A stretch of 51,249 nucleotides of DNA from Hungateiclostridiaceae bacterium UBA1305 (GCA_002307275.1 DBTX01000004.1:62675-113923), one strand, 5' to 3'; shown: positions 6,731 through 16,483, counted from the stretch's first letter. The notes: generated by a model not told the origin, from the sequence alone. Made by a program: numbers and translations.

Positions 6731-8575
6731 ATGTGTGGAATAGCAGGATGGATTGATTTAAAGGAAGATTTAACGGACAAGTATCCCCTTGTGGAAGCAA
6801 TGTCAGCGACACTTGCAAAAAGAGGGCCGGACTCATCAGGCACCCTATTCTCGGCGCATGCGCTCCTTGCTCACAGGCGTCTTGCTGTTATGGACCCTGC
6901 AGGAGGGGCCCAGCCAATGACCCGACAAAAGTACGGGGTTGATTATTCTATTGTTTATAATGGTGAGCTGTATAACTCCCTGGAGCTTAAGAAAATACTG
7001 GAGGACTTCGGCTATACCTTTACTACCACCTGTGACACTGAAGTGCTGCTGCTTTCCTATGTTCACTGGGGGCCGCAATGTGTGGAACGCCTGAATGGAA
7101 TATTTGCATTTGGCATATGGGATGAAAGAGAAAAAAGAATTTTTCTCGCACGCGACCATTTTGGCGTTAAGCCATTATTCTATATCTGTCTCAAAAGTGG
7201 CTTCCTGTTTGCATCAGAAATAAAGGCATTACTTGCAAATCCGATGATAAAGCCTGAAATTGGGGTGGAAGGCCTATCGGAAGTATTTGGACTCGGACCT
7301 GCCAAAACGCCCGGCATCGGTGTATTCAACGGCATTTCCGAATTGAAGCCCGCCCATTGTATGATATTTGACAGTAACGGCCTGCATACATACAGATATT
7401 GGGCCCTGGAAAGTTATGAGCATGAAGATAGCCTGGAGGATACGGTCTCCAGAGTAAGAGGCCTGGTCCTTGATGCCATGGAAAGACAGTTTGTTTCAGA
7501 TGTGCCGCTATGCTGCTTCCTGTCCGGTGGTTTGGATTCCAGTGCGATCACCGCTCAGGCTGCCCGGTATTTCATGAACAATGGAAAAGGCCGTCTTCAT
7601 ACTTATTCCATCGATTACGCAGATAATGAAAAATACTTCGTACCAAGCCTGTATCAACCGGATCCTGATGCGCCATGGGTTAAAAGGATGGCTGATGAAT
7701 GCGGTTCGGAGCATACCTATATCACTGTAGATACCACGCAGGTTGCAGATGCACTGGAAAACGCAGTTGCAGCCAGGGATCTGCCCGGCATGGCCGATAT
7801 TGATTCCTCGCTGTGGCTGTTTTGCAAAGAGGTGAAAAAGGATGCAACCGTGGCGCTCTCCGGGGAGTGCGCAGATGAAGTGTTCGGCGGCTATCCGTGG
7901 TACCATATGGAGGAACTTCTGAATGCAGGTACCTTCCCCTGGTCCCGTAACATTGAGGAACGGAATACGATCCTCTCCGGCGACCTGCTCAAGGCGATCA
8001 ATCCAACTGAATATATTGCCCGCAGATATCATGAGACGCTCTCGGAGGTGCCTCATATGGATGGGGAGAATGAACTGGAAAAAAGAAGAAGAGAAATGTT
8101 TTATCTTAATTTCTCCTGGTTCATGCAAACCTTGCTTGATCGGAAAGATCGTATGAGTATGGCTCACGGACTTGAGGTCAGAGTCCCATACTGCGATTAC
8201 AGGCTTGTCCAGTATGCGTGGAATATCCCCTGGGATATGAAGATGCTTGACGGAAGGGAAAAAGGTCTTCTGCGGAAAGCATTCGAGGGTGTGCTTCCAA
8301 ACGATGTCCTTTACAGAAAAAAGAGTCCCTATCCGAAGACTCACAATCCCTCCTATGAGGCTACTGTAAAGAACAGGCTAATGGAAATAATGCATGATCC
8401 CAATTCACCGTTGCTCCCGTTGATTGACAAAAAAGCACTGGCAATTATTATGGCAGAACCATCTGACCTGGGGAAACCCTGGTACGGCCAGCTTATGGCA
8501 AGGCCACAGCTTTATGCCTGGCTGATACAGGTTGATGCCTGGCTAAGGTTGTACAAAATTTCAATAAAAATATAA
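6731..8575 (+). CDS. asnB: Asparagine synthetase (glutamine-hydrolysing)
   Basis: A 614-residue two-domain enzyme that makes asparagine from aspartate, glutamine and ATP in the cytoplasm. The N-terminal Ntn-type glutaminase domain starts MCGIAGW, with Cys2 as nucleophile after methionine removal, and contains HRRLAVMD, YNGELYN and DTEVLL motifs. The synthetase domain carries the PP-loop motif LSGGLDSS at about residue 265, the downstream LSGECADEVFGGYPW and RVPYCDYRLVQ. The start has GGAGGG at 5 nt. The length is normal and no key residue is missing. The gene stands alone on the plus strand. I see no T-box leader; the 155-bp upstream region is too short and lacks the conserved T-box sequence. 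A degenerate copy of its 3' end occurs at 24157-24560. Confidence 0.95.
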   Translation: MCGIAGWIDLKEDLTDKYPLVEAMSATLAKRGPDSSGTLFSAHALLAHRRLAVMDPAGGAQPMTRQKYGVDYSIVYNGELYNSLELKKILEDFGYTFTTTCDTEVLLLSYVHWGPQCVERLNGIFAFGIWDEREKRIFLARDHFGVKPLFYICLKSGFLFASEIKALLANPMIKPEIGVEGLSEVFGLGPAKTPGIGVFNGISELKPAHCMIFDSNGLHTYRYWALESYEHEDSLEDTVSRVRGLVLDAMERQFVSDVPLCCFLSGGLDSSAITAQAARYFMNNGKGRLHTYSIDYADNEKYFVPSLYQPDPDAPWVKRMADECGSEHTYITVDTTQVADALENAVAARDLPGMADIDSSLWLFCKEVKKDATVALSGECADEVFGGYPWYHMEELLNAGTFPWSRNIEERNTILSGDLLKAINPTEYIARRYHETLSEVPHMDGENELEKRRREMFYLNFSWFMQTLLDRKDRMSMAHGLEVRVPYCDYRLVQYAWNIPWDMKMLDGREKGLLRKAFEGVLPNDVLYRKKSPYPKTHNPSYEATVKNRLMEIMHDPNSPLLPLIDKKALAIIMAEPSDLGKPWYGQLMARPQLYAWLIQVDAWLRLYKISIKI

Positions 8576-8587
8576 AGTTCTGTACTT

Positions 8588-8643
8588 GGGGTAGATGTAA
8601 TGGATCACAACCATTCGGCAAACGTGTGATTTGCTCTACCCCC
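8588..8643. other. Nested inverted repeat downstream of asnB
   Basis: GGGGTAGA (8588-8595) pairs with TCTACCCC (8635-8642), and inside it ATCACA pairs with TGTGAT. The two stacked stems could form a 55-nt RNA structure in the asnB 3' untranslated region or act as part of its terminator. No T-run follows. Confidence 0.4.
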
Positions 8644-8667
8644 TATAAGTAGATATGTAGGCTTTCG

Positions 8668-8686
8668 AAAGCTCTGAGGGCTTTTA
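8668..8686 (+). terminator. Possible asnB terminator
   Basis: AAAGCTC and GGGCTTT form a 7-bp stem with a TGA loop, followed by TAATC. It overlaps the perfect palindrome GCTTTCGAAAGC at 8661-8672. The T-run is short. Confidence 0.4.
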
Positions 8687-8744
8687 ATCTGAATCTTGAG
8701 AGTCAGCATTGCATAATAGGAAGGGTTATTGAGAAGAAGCCATT

Positions 8745-8775
8745 AAAAAACCGGCAGTTAACTAGCACTACCGGT
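8745..8775 (-). terminator. Intrinsic terminator for the Fic pseudogene transcript
   Basis: On the minus strand CCGGTAGT pairs with ACTGCCGG (one G-T pair) and is followed directly by TTTTTT. It is a textbook intrinsic terminator 20 bp beyond the Fic stop. Confidence 0.85.
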
Positions 8776-8796
8776 CATGGTCCAACTAAATCAGGT

Positions 8797-9213
8797 TTAA
8801 ACTTCATGTTCGTCCTCTTCTTCACCCGTAATGTTTTCTGATATTTGATTGGCATTCCTGACAATCTCAACATATCTGGAAAGTTCTTCTTCAACGTATT
8901 GCTCTACAAGAGAAACCATCTTAGAGGGGTCACTGCCACTTGTGTGATAACTCGTAAAGCAGTCGTAATAACGCTTACGGTCACTAAATTTGATGTTGAT
9001 GAGGGGAAACCCTCTTTCATCAGTTCAAGGTTTATCAACAGTCTTCCAGTTCTGCCGTTACCGTCAATGAAAGGATGCATGGCTTCAAATTCCAGATGGA
9101 ATATTGATACTCGTTCAACAATATGACGTGAGGAGATATCCTCATATTTAAAAATCAACTGATCCATTCGCGAGGGAACGAGATACGGCTGCGGAGGAGT
9201 ATGAACAGCAGCG
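8797..9213 (-). pseudogene. Fic-domain protein, 5'-truncated and frameshifted
   Basis: This is the C-terminal part of a Fic protein, the family that transfers AMP or another nucleotide moiety to target proteins. It begins at HTPPQPYLVPSRMDQL and includes the complete active-site loop HPFIDGNGRTGR at about 9047-9082. Just after it, at GGTTTCCCC (about 9003-9012), one C appears to be missing. The original frame then becomes nonsense, while the +1 frame continues with normal Fic sequence (LINIKFSDRKRYYDCF, then SLVEQYVEEELSRYVEIV) to the TAA at 8797. The N-terminal half, including any inhibitory helix, is gone; the break at about 9213 joins it to a piece of a GH78 gene. It is almost certainly non-functional. 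Confidence 0.85.
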
Positions 9214-9459
9214 ATGGTGCTCCCGGATTCCCACCTGCTTCTTTTGATATAATTATGTGTTTTGCATCTAGTCCCATAAACCCGCACTTCCAATCTGATT
9301 CAAGAAGCATTCCCATTCCGAAACTTGCAATATCGCTTGCCAATTCATTTTCGGAATTAGTTTGACATATTACTTTCCACCAATAGGTAGCTAAATCATC
9401 CGGCTGGATATAACTGGTTTCCGTCCATTCATTCCAACTGTTGACAGTAGTTCCTGCAG
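9211..9459 (-). pseudogene. Debris: GH78 rhamnosidase fragment joined to a WbsX/GH99-like tail
   Basis: From 9392 down to 9211 the minus strand encodes YWWKVICQT, then LASDIASFGMGMLLESDWK, part of the N-terminal region of a GH78 alpha-L-rhamnosidase. It is closely similar at DNA level to 13709-13888 in the nearby GH78 pseudogene. In the same frame just upstream (9393-9457) the reading is TTVNSWNEWTETSYIQPDD, which resembles the C-terminal motif of WbsX/GH99-type proteins (xWNEWxEGxYLEPD). Both are fragments without starts, sandwiched between the stop of the GH106-like gene and the Fic remnant. Confidence 0.65.
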
Positions 9460-12400
9460 TTATCCCATGCCCAATTTTACAATTGGTTCTTTGAGCAAGC
9501 CAGAGGGTATTAATTCATACTTTTTGAAAAACTCATCCCCTTCGGTTAAAAAACTGAAAGGTCCATATGCAGAAGCTCTTACAGGAAATTGGTGCAGTGG
9601 ACCAAAGGTGTTTCTGCGTGTAAGAACTACCTCAATAGTTAATTTCCCATGTTTTTCTATATCATTCGTAATATCAACTTCATATGGTTGCCATGCAATC
9701 ATTTTTTCCTCTTTATCAGCTGAAATAACTTTAATGCAGGCAGCTTCAAACTGATTCAATGCTAAATATGCTCTTTCTCCTTGTTTGAGTTTGTTGGAAA
9801 TCCTCATATGATAACGAATTTTACCTGTATAAAATGGTAGTCCCTGTCTTGTTAAATCTCTTGCAAATAGCTTATCCTGACATGCAATAAGGGTCTTCCT
9901 GCTGCCCTCGGCCTTCACTCCAAATTTCCCCAAAACATATATAGTTTCCAGGTTAATTTTCTCATGAAAACGGACCTTCATTTCTACGGTATTCCTTCCA
10001 GGCTTTATACAGCCCACAGGCAATGTGATTTTTCTAAAGCATTGGTCAATCCACCAGCCATTTGTTGAGGTATTATCTATTGTTTGCCCATTTAGGAACA
10101 GTTCAAAGTTTTCAGGTCTTTCCAATACAAGCTCCAAATGATCATCCGGTACAACATCCACATGAAAAGTAAATTCAAGGGATACCTTGCCTTTTATACC
10201 TGACTTTTGTTTCTCTGCAAACCATGGCTGCAGCATTTCACCGCCTCGATATTCCAAGCCGTAATTTCTCCTTACCGCCTGATCTACTTTTAATATTTCC
10301 AATTCCTTCTGCCAGTCTCCCTCATCAAATCTATACTTTGCCATATCAAGTACACATACATTCGGTTCATCCAAAGTATATTCATATGGACCAGATAAAG
10401 TAAATCTTTCTTTTTCATTGAATACAGGTTTCTGTCGCAGCTGCACATCGGCTTCCGATGTAATCACATATAGATGCTCTTTCCCTGGTTCAAAGCCGGT
10501 TTTAAACATCACCAGGCCATCCATCCCCGATTTCATCACGGCAAACCGCTCACCGGAAGAACACACCCACTCCTCCACATTCCCTGGTGTATTTATTTTA
10601 ATGTTAACATTTTCGTATTCCTTTTCCCGGTTTACATTTAAAAACATCACATATTTATTTTTTCCATCTTCTCTCATCTGACAATAAATATCCTCAATAT
10701 TCTTTCCATACATATCTGTTATGTCGATAGAAATACTCAGTTGCTTTGAAACAGATGAGATAAGACCTTCTTTTTCAAATGGAATCCGTGCAGCGAATGC
10801 CAAAAGCTCCTGCGGCAGTTTTGATTTGATTGCCTCCAAATAAGCAGGCACTTCACCGGCAATCACTACTTTTCCGCCAGCCTGGGCAAATTCCTTTAAT
10901 ATTTTCAAGGTGGAAGCACGTATGGTACTCATACCACCCAAAATAACAATCCTATACCTTGCTTCACCAATTTTCAAAATTGGTTTTCTCTCCGTGTCCT
11001 GTTCAATTCTATAATATCTGGAGATCATTTCTTCATCTCCATAATCAAAATCAATATGTGCACCTGAGAACCAGCAGAACAAATCCCGATACTGCTCTTC
11101 CAGCTTTATTATCTCCGGAGCCTTCGCCTCCAGCATTTTTGCCCATCCAGGATGAACCTGGCTCCAAACGCTTTCTACCGGATTAACCACAAGGACTTCA
11201 CAACATGGTCTTCCCTGACTCATTAATAGCCCAATCCTTGAGAAATATTCCTCGACATACTTGTATTCCCTCCACCAGGTAGACTGATGAAGTATGCTTG
11301 CCGGGTAGTCGCGTTTTGATTCCCCTTCCATGGTATACCAGGACAGATGATGACAGCGCAGATTGATACCAAAAAGCGCCTGCCAATCGCCAACGGCTTT
11401 ATGGCCTTCAAAATTCATCTGCCAGCCTGTACAGCCATAGAGTTCTGATACCAGCCACTTTTTGCCAAGCTGTCTGGCAGCAGAGGAAAGCTGTTTTACA
11501 ATCCAGAACGCTTTGTTATCTTCCGTTAGCACATCTACTCCAGGGTATCCCATTTGCTCATAATAGCGCATAACAGAGCCGCTCATAGCTGTCTGCGCAG
11601 TCAAGCTGTCTTCATGGAGTACATGTCCGGTAAGTATGATATTGTTTTTATCGCACCACTCATTTATCGGTTTTGCGTAATTGTCAAGAAACATCTGCTG
11701 AACGGCCTCAACATAATGCCATTTCACTTGCGAAACAGCATTTCCGTCAAGCTTTAGAAACAACTCAGGCAACTTCTCTACAAGATCATATCCATAATTG
11801 TTTTTAAATACTGCAGGAAGCAATTCCGTCCATGGTGCACGCCAAATATCGCTGTCATTACCGGCGCCAAATTCATCCATCAAGGTACCACGGTGCGGCT
11901 CATCAGTAAATATTCCTTTTATTGATTTGCCAAGTCTGTCCCCGCAATTTTGCTTATATTTTTCATGAGTTAACTCTATAAATTTCTCTGTAGCTTGCTT
12001 GTTTAAAGTATCAACATAGGTATATCCGTTATAAATGCTCTTCTTCGACATTTCCATGAGAGAAAAAGCCAGAATCTGCTTATTTTCCATGCCTTCAACA
12101 GGAGTATCCCGGTTGATTCTTTCATATTCATATACCGATAAGCCTTCGAGTCTGCATGTGAAGACAGCTATGAATTCTGTTTCCCAATTAATATCCTCAT
12201 AATTCCCGAAAACCTCCAACTTAATGGATTTCATTCTGAATTCCTGATTTTCAGTAACCATGCCCCCTGCTATACCGCTGGGCCATCTGTCCTCATCGTA
12301 TAGCCATGCCTCCAGGCCCAGTTTTTCCGCTTCATCCGCACAAGCATTGATCAGTTCAAACCATTCCTCTCCAAGATACTCAGTCTGAAGACCTGTCCTT

Positions 12401-12576
12401 GAATGCATGAAAAATCCCCCAAAGCCCATTTCCTTCATTACATGTATTTGTCTTAAAAGCTCATCTTTTTCAAGTTTCCCATTCCATGACCAGAAGGGCT
12501 TTCCGCGATATTGTACTGTTGGATTTATAAATTCATTAATTAAGTTATCTTTTTCGACTCCTGATATTTCTTTCAC
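9460..12576 (-). CDS. Glycoside hydrolase, GH106-like (putative alpha-L-rhamnosidase)
   Basis: A 1038-residue protein with no signal peptide, so probably cytoplasmic. The N-terminal (beta/alpha)8-like region starts GKPFWSWNGKL and includes MKEMGFGGFFMHSRTGL and WLYDEDRWPSG, as in large clostridial glycosidases related to GH106. FTDEPHRG at about residue 222 and VSELYGCTGWQMNFEG at about 395 are likely active-site regions. The C-terminal third (residues about 750-1000) looks like galactose-binding beta-sandwich domains of the GH2 sugar-binding type (ENFELFLNGQ, FHEKINLETIYVLGKFG). The start is GTG at 12576, with AGGGGG 8 nt upstream. It follows the GH78 pseudogene and GH94 gene on the same strand, which fits intracellular breakdown of imported rhamnosylated oligosaccharides. 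The family call is moderately sure; the exact linkage is not known. Confidence 0.7.
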   Translation of the reverse strand: MKEISGVEKDNLINEFINPTVQYRGKPFWSWNGKLEKDELLRQIHVMKEMGFGGFFMHSRTGLQTEYLGEEWFELINACADEAEKLGLEAWLYDEDRWPSGIAGGMVTENQEFRMKSIKLEVFGNYEDINWETEFIAVFTCRLEGLSVYEYERINRDTPVEGMENKQILAFSLMEMSKKSIYNGYTYVDTLNKQATEKFIELTHEKYKQNCGDRLGKSIKGIFTDEPHRGTLMDEFGAGNDSDIWRAPWTELLPAVFKNNYGYDLVEKLPELFLKLDGNAVSQVKWHYVEAVQQMFLDNYAKPINEWCDKNNIILTGHVLHEDSLTAQTAMSGSVMRYYEQMGYPGVDVLTEDNKAFWIVKQLSSAARQLGKKWLVSELYGCTGWQMNFEGHKAVGDWQALFGINLRCHHLSWYTMEGESKRDYPASILHQSTWWREYKYVEEYFSRIGLLMSQGRPCCEVLVVNPVESVWSQVHPGWAKMLEAKAPEIIKLEEQYRDLFCWFSGAHIDFDYGDEEMISRYYRIEQDTERKPILKIGEARYRIVILGGMSTIRASTLKILKEFAQAGGKVVIAGEVPAYLEAIKSKLPQELLAFAARIPFEKEGLISSVSKQLSISIDITDMYGKNIEDIYCQMREDGKNKYVMFLNVNREKEYENVNIKINTPGNVEEWVCSSGERFAVMKSGMDGLVMFKTGFEPGKEHLYVITSEADVQLRQKPVFNEKERFTLSGPYEYTLDEPNVCVLDMAKYRFDEGDWQKELEILKVDQAVRRNYGLEYRGGEMLQPWFAEKQKSGIKGKVSLEFTFHVDVVPDDHLELVLERPENFELFLNGQTIDNTSTNGWWIDQCFRKITLPVGCIKPGRNTVEMKVRFHEKINLETIYVLGKFGVKAEGSRKTLIACQDKLFARDLTRQGLPFYTGKIRYHMRISNKLKQGERAYLALNQFEAACIKVISADKEEKMIAWQPYEVDITNDIEKHGKLTIEVVLTRRNTFGPLHQFPVRASAYGPFSFLTEGDEFFKKYELIPSGLLKEPIVKLGMG

Positions 12577-12600
12577 TTACATTACCCCCTTATTTATTAA

Positions 12601-12700
12601 AAGTGAATTCGAAAACTCCGATATAGTAATTTTAGCGTCCTCAGACCTCTCCAGTATGTTTCAGCAACTCGCTACTGTAAATTAGTTTCCGAATTCACTC
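12601..12700. repeat. 100-bp MITE-like element with terminal inverted repeats
   Basis: The ends are inverted repeats sharing AGTGAATTCG, extended by AAACT after one mismatch. The element is bounded on both sides by TATTAA (12595-12600 and 12701-12706), which looks like a target-site duplication. The stop codon of the GH78 pseudogene (12672) lies inside it. It could instead be an intergenic hairpin. Confidence 0.4.
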
Positions 12701-14146
12701 TATTAAGTACAGATATGAAAACATACTTCCCAGAGCCCGTCTGATAAACCCTAAATCCATCTACAATTTCATATGATTCGATCTTCCCTCTTTTCATCAT
12801 AATATTACCGTCAGGAATACAAATTCTTGCAATAGTTCCGGCAGGAATCACAAATCTATATAAAACATTTGCCTTATCCTTCTTCCAGGTACTTACTATC
12901 TTTCCCCTAATACTAAAATATTCTGCCGAGACAAAATCAAGTTTATTGTCAATCATTGGCTTTATCTGTATTTTTTTAAATCCAGGTTCAAAGCAGATTA
13001 TTCCGGCCATATTACGATACATCCATTCAGCTATAGAACCTAGTGAATAATGGTTAAAGGAGTTCATGCCCACATCCCCGAAACCGTTTTCAAGGGTATA
13101 GGAATTCCATCTTTCCCATATGGTTGTGGCTCCATTCTTTATACAATAGTCCCAGGAAGGATATGTATCATTAAGTAGAAGTTTGTATGCAATGTCGTTG
13201 TATCCATGTTCAGTTAACATAGGAAGTAAATAGCTCACACCCACAAAGCCTGATGATAAATGCCATTTTTTTCTTTCTATTGTCCTTATTAAATGTTTTA
13301 TTGCTTTTGATATATCCTCTTGTGATAGCAATTTCATTTTTAATGCAAGAATGTAGCAACATTGAGTATCTCCTTTAATAACGCCTTCATTATTAATGTA
13401 TGCCTTATTATAAGCAGTTTTTATTTCATCAAATAGCTGTCTATATTTTACTGCATTCTGTGCTTTCCCAAGAGCTTGCGCGGTTTTTGCCGTAAGTTTA
13501 GCCGCGTATGCAAAATAAGCTGTTGCCATTACATCCTTTGGGGTGTCGTCTTCTATACTAAGCCAATCGCCATAACCAACCAGGCGCCAATTCATAAGTG
13601 CCTACTTTCTTACCATTTAGTCTCAATTCATAAATTCTAAAAGCAGTAGCAAATATCTTGGCACTTTTAATATATTTATCCACCATAAAAGTTTTTCTTA
13701 AAAATGGCGATGGTGCTCCTGCCTTCCCGCTTGCCTCTACTGATATAATTGTGTGTTTTGTATCCAGACCTATAAACCCGCACATCCAATCTGATTCAAG
13801 AAGCATTCCCATGGCGAAACTTGCAATATCGCTTACCAATTCATTTCCGGAATTAGTTTGACATATTACTTTCCACCAATAGGTAGCTTTACTCTTTAGC
13901 TTTACTCTTTAGCTTTAATCCTGCATATTCCATCCCTATGCACTCATCGCTGCTTACAATTCCACTATCCCAAATATCGTAATTATTTTCCTCCAGATTT
14001 TGTCTTTCGGATGAAACAACTATTCTGTAAGAAGCTTGTAAAACATTGTATTCGTCTGTTGAAATAATCCAACTGAATCTTGGTTTTCTATTGTCTATCA
14101 CAATAGGATTAGTCAGAAATTCGCATTTTAGATTTTTTATTTGCAT
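12672..14146 (-). pseudogene. Alpha-L-rhamnosidase (GH78), broken by a tandem duplication and an internal deletion
   Basis: The gene starts with a good GGAGGAG site before the ATG at 14146 (MQIKNLKCEFLTNP). The N-terminal domain is readable to GLKLKSKA, where a 13-bp tandem duplication (13885-13910) shifts the frame. Deleting one copy gives GLKLKSKATYWWKV and continues into SDIASFAMGMLLESDW and RIYELRLNGKKVG. At about 13590 the frame changes again: LAPGW is joined to VGYGDWLSIEDDTPKDVMA through shared bases, so roughly 400 residues of the usual 850-950 are missing, including the N-terminal part of the catalytic (alpha/alpha)6 barrel. The C-terminal barrel (TTIWERWNS, SFNHYSLGSIAEWMY) and beta-domain run to 12672. 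It cannot make a working enzyme. Its position between GH94 and GH106-like genes shows a former role in rhamnoside breakdown. Confidence 0.85.
13885..13916. repeat. 13-bp tandem duplication that breaks the GH78 gene
   Basis: AGCTTTACTCTTT occurs twice in direct succession (13885-13897, 13898-13910), followed by a partial third copy. One extra copy changes the reading frame by +1. Confidence 0.9.
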
Positions 14147-14172
14147 GGAACTCTCCTCCAACTCCTTGGGTC

Positions 14173-16428
14173 TCATTTCACTTCAACAATTACTTTATGA
14201 ACCTGATTATCTGCAAAAACAGGAAGAACATTACCCTGAATTTTCTCTCCGTCTACTGTCAGCTCAACTGTATTACCGCCGTGATTATGATATTCCAGGA
14301 GATAAGTGCTGCCACGGAAAGTACGCTCTGCTTTGACATGGTTCCATTCATGAGATAGAGCAGGTGCTACTTCCAGTCCGGCATAAGTTCTCCGGATGCC
14401 CAAAATGCCTTCATAAAATCCCCTTAATGCCCAAGCGGAGGCTCCTGTCTGCCATGAAAAACCTACAACAAGGTGTGCTGATTTATGCAAAAGATAGCAG
14501 TTTGTGAAAACATATGGTTCTGTAGTAGTAACACTGCTTGGAGTATGTTCACTATCAGGAATCATCTTTCTTAACGACTGTAATGCCTTTTCTTTCCTTC
14601 CAACCTTGCAATCCGCCATAATCTTGAAGCCGCAGGCATGATTGTATATTCCTCCATTTTCATAAACCCCTGGAAGCATTCCTGACATTCTCCCAACCAC
14701 ATCATAATAATTTTCATATGCCGGCTTGCATAGTGGTATTCCATAATCGGTATCCATACTATCAATTGAAGCAAATAGTTTTTCAAGATATTTCTCCGGT
14801 ACTACTTCACCCAGAATAGCCCACGTTTGAGGATTAATGTAAATATTGCCTCCTGCCGGACTGTTTTTATCCCCTATATTTCCAAACTTGGACAATGCTC
14901 GAATATAATAATCACCGTTCCACGCAATCTTATTAATAGTAGTCACCAATTCTTCTCTCTTGCGAATAAGTTCCTTCATAAACCCAATATCCCCAATTGT
15001 TTTGGCAAGTGCAGTCAGTTCATTGAGTGCCCAGGACACGCCCATAGCCATAAAAATTGATTCAGCGTTATCATCAGGTATATTAAGTGCATCATTCCAG
15101 TCGGCATAGTGTATCCTTTGGATTCCGTTAGGACCTGTACTGTTAATCAGCCAGTTGACAGCCCTTTTCAGGTGCTCGTAAACCGGGGCGCTTCCCTCAT
15201 CATAGAAAGGTACCTCCAAGTCAAGAAAAGTAATATTTCCAGTTTCCTTTATTACTTCACAAACAGAAAGTATTAACCACATAGGAGGATCCGAATACAG
15301 GTGCGGGTCCACACAAGGACTCCATGCAAGCATGGCATGACCATCTGCATACTGATGAGCCAGGCATTCAATCATTGATTTCTCTGCCAATTCAGCATTA
15401 AAGTTTAAGATTCCCATCGTAATCTGTGCATTATCACGAACAGCCTTTTTTCCTATACCGCAGAATTCTACCTGCTTTTGGGCCCAGAAATTCATTATAT
15501 TATTAACTCTGGCGTCTGGAGTTTCAACTCTCAACGTTCCAAATCTTTTTATACCTCTCTCTATCACCGTGCTGCAAAAACTTTCAGCTGTTTTTAGAGC
15601 TTCACGGCATTCCCTGACGGCAGTTTTCAGATTATCGCCAAAACCTGCTATATAGTAGATCTCTTTAACCTCACCTGCATCAATTTCAACTATGTTTTGC
15701 AGTACTGCACCCCTTTCGCGGACAGTTATTTGCGAATTAGTGCAGTTTTTACCTTTCACCAGAACATCAGGTCTTGCACAATTACCAAGTCCGTTGAATT
15801 TCTCCAGCCATCCGTCGTAATAACTCACTTTTTCCGATGCTGCAAGATAACCACTGCAACGGCTATGGGGCTGAAAAGGATTTTTACTCCAATTAATAAT
15901 TCCGTTTAGCTCTTCTGCAAACAAGGTTTCAGTGGTAGTATGCGGATTGTAATAATAAGGTTGTACATATCCTGACAAGTCGAATTTGATATATGGAAAT
16001 AAACTGAGAGTCCTCTTTCTCGTGCTATTATTTTCAACAGTTACTTTCCAAATTTCACAGGTACCTGTTTCAGGAACTGTGAACACCCATGAAGCTTTTA
16101 TCCCCTTATGTTCTGAGGATATCTTTGAATACTCCAAGCCATGCTCACAACGATAATTTTCCACAGGAACCATGCTTGGTTTTATACCTATATTCCAGAA
16201 GTCCTTATCAACCTCGTCCCTTATATAAAAATACCTTTGCTCCTCCTGAACCAGAAATACATTTTTTGCTTCCTCGTTCACATATCTGCTCAAACCATGA
16301 CCCGTATGGGATATCGACATATGATATCCATCTTTGTTCCATAGTTGGTTGTACCAATCTTTTCCCGTTTGCGGATCCGAAATGTTAAATGTACCTGTCT
16401 CATTATCAAACCAATATTTTTTTATCAT
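14173..16428 (-). CDS. GH94-family glycoside phosphorylase
   Basis: A 751-residue cytoplasmic protein of the length typical for cellobiose and chitobiose phosphorylases. The N-terminal beta-sandwich (residues about 1-270) has WYNQLWNKDGYHMSISHTGHG. The (alpha/alpha)6 barrel includes RDNAQITMGI, the general-acid motif HYADWNDALN at about residue 445, GGIYNHACGFKIMADC and TEPYVFTNCYLL. GH94 enzymes split beta-linked disaccharides with phosphate to give a sugar-1-phosphate, saving ATP. The start ATG at 16428 has AGGAG 9 nt upstream. Its stop overlaps the leader of the GH78 pseudogene, so the two were an operon. The substrate cannot be read from sequence; the rhamnosidase neighbours suggest a glucoside released after removal of rhamnose. 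Confidence 0.8.
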   Translation of the reverse strand: MIKKYWFDNETGTFNISDPQTGKDWYNQLWNKDGYHMSISHTGHGLSRYVNEEAKNVFLVQEEQRYFYIRDEVDKDFWNIGIKPSMVPVENYRCEHGLEYSKISSEHKGIKASWVFTVPETGTCEIWKVTVENNSTRKRTLSLFPYIKFDLSGYVQPYYYNPHTTTETLFAEELNGIINWSKNPFQPHSRCSGYLAASEKVSYYDGWLEKFNGLGNCARPDVLVKGKNCTNSQITVRERGAVLQNIVEIDAGEVKEIYYIAGFGDNLKTAVRECREALKTAESFCSTVIERGIKRFGTLRVETPDARVNNIMNFWAQKQVEFCGIGKKAVRDNAQITMGILNFNAELAEKSMIECLAHQYADGHAMLAWSPCVDPHLYSDPPMWLILSVCEVIKETGNITFLDLEVPFYDEGSAPVYEHLKRAVNWLINSTGPNGIQRIHYADWNDALNIPDDNAESIFMAMGVSWALNELTALAKTIGDIGFMKELIRKREELVTTINKIAWNGDYYIRALSKFGNIGDKNSPAGGNIYINPQTWAILGEVVPEKYLEKLFASIDSMDTDYGIPLCKPAYENYYDVVGRMSGMLPGVYENGGIYNHACGFKIMADCKVGRKEKALQSLRKMIPDSEHTPSSVTTTEPYVFTNCYLLHKSAHLVVGFSWQTGASAWALRGFYEGILGIRRTYAGLEVAPALSHEWNHVKAERTFRGSTYLLEYHNHGGNTVELTVDGEKIQGNVLPVFADNQVHKVIVEVK

Positions 16429-16483
16429 TTTCCCAAACTCCTAAATTTGTATTATTTTTTTCACACTGCTTCAAATACAGATT

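Noticed and set aside
7508..8344. 278-codon open frame on the minus strand
   Set aside because: Lies opposite asnB, whose domains are complete; no start signal or homology.
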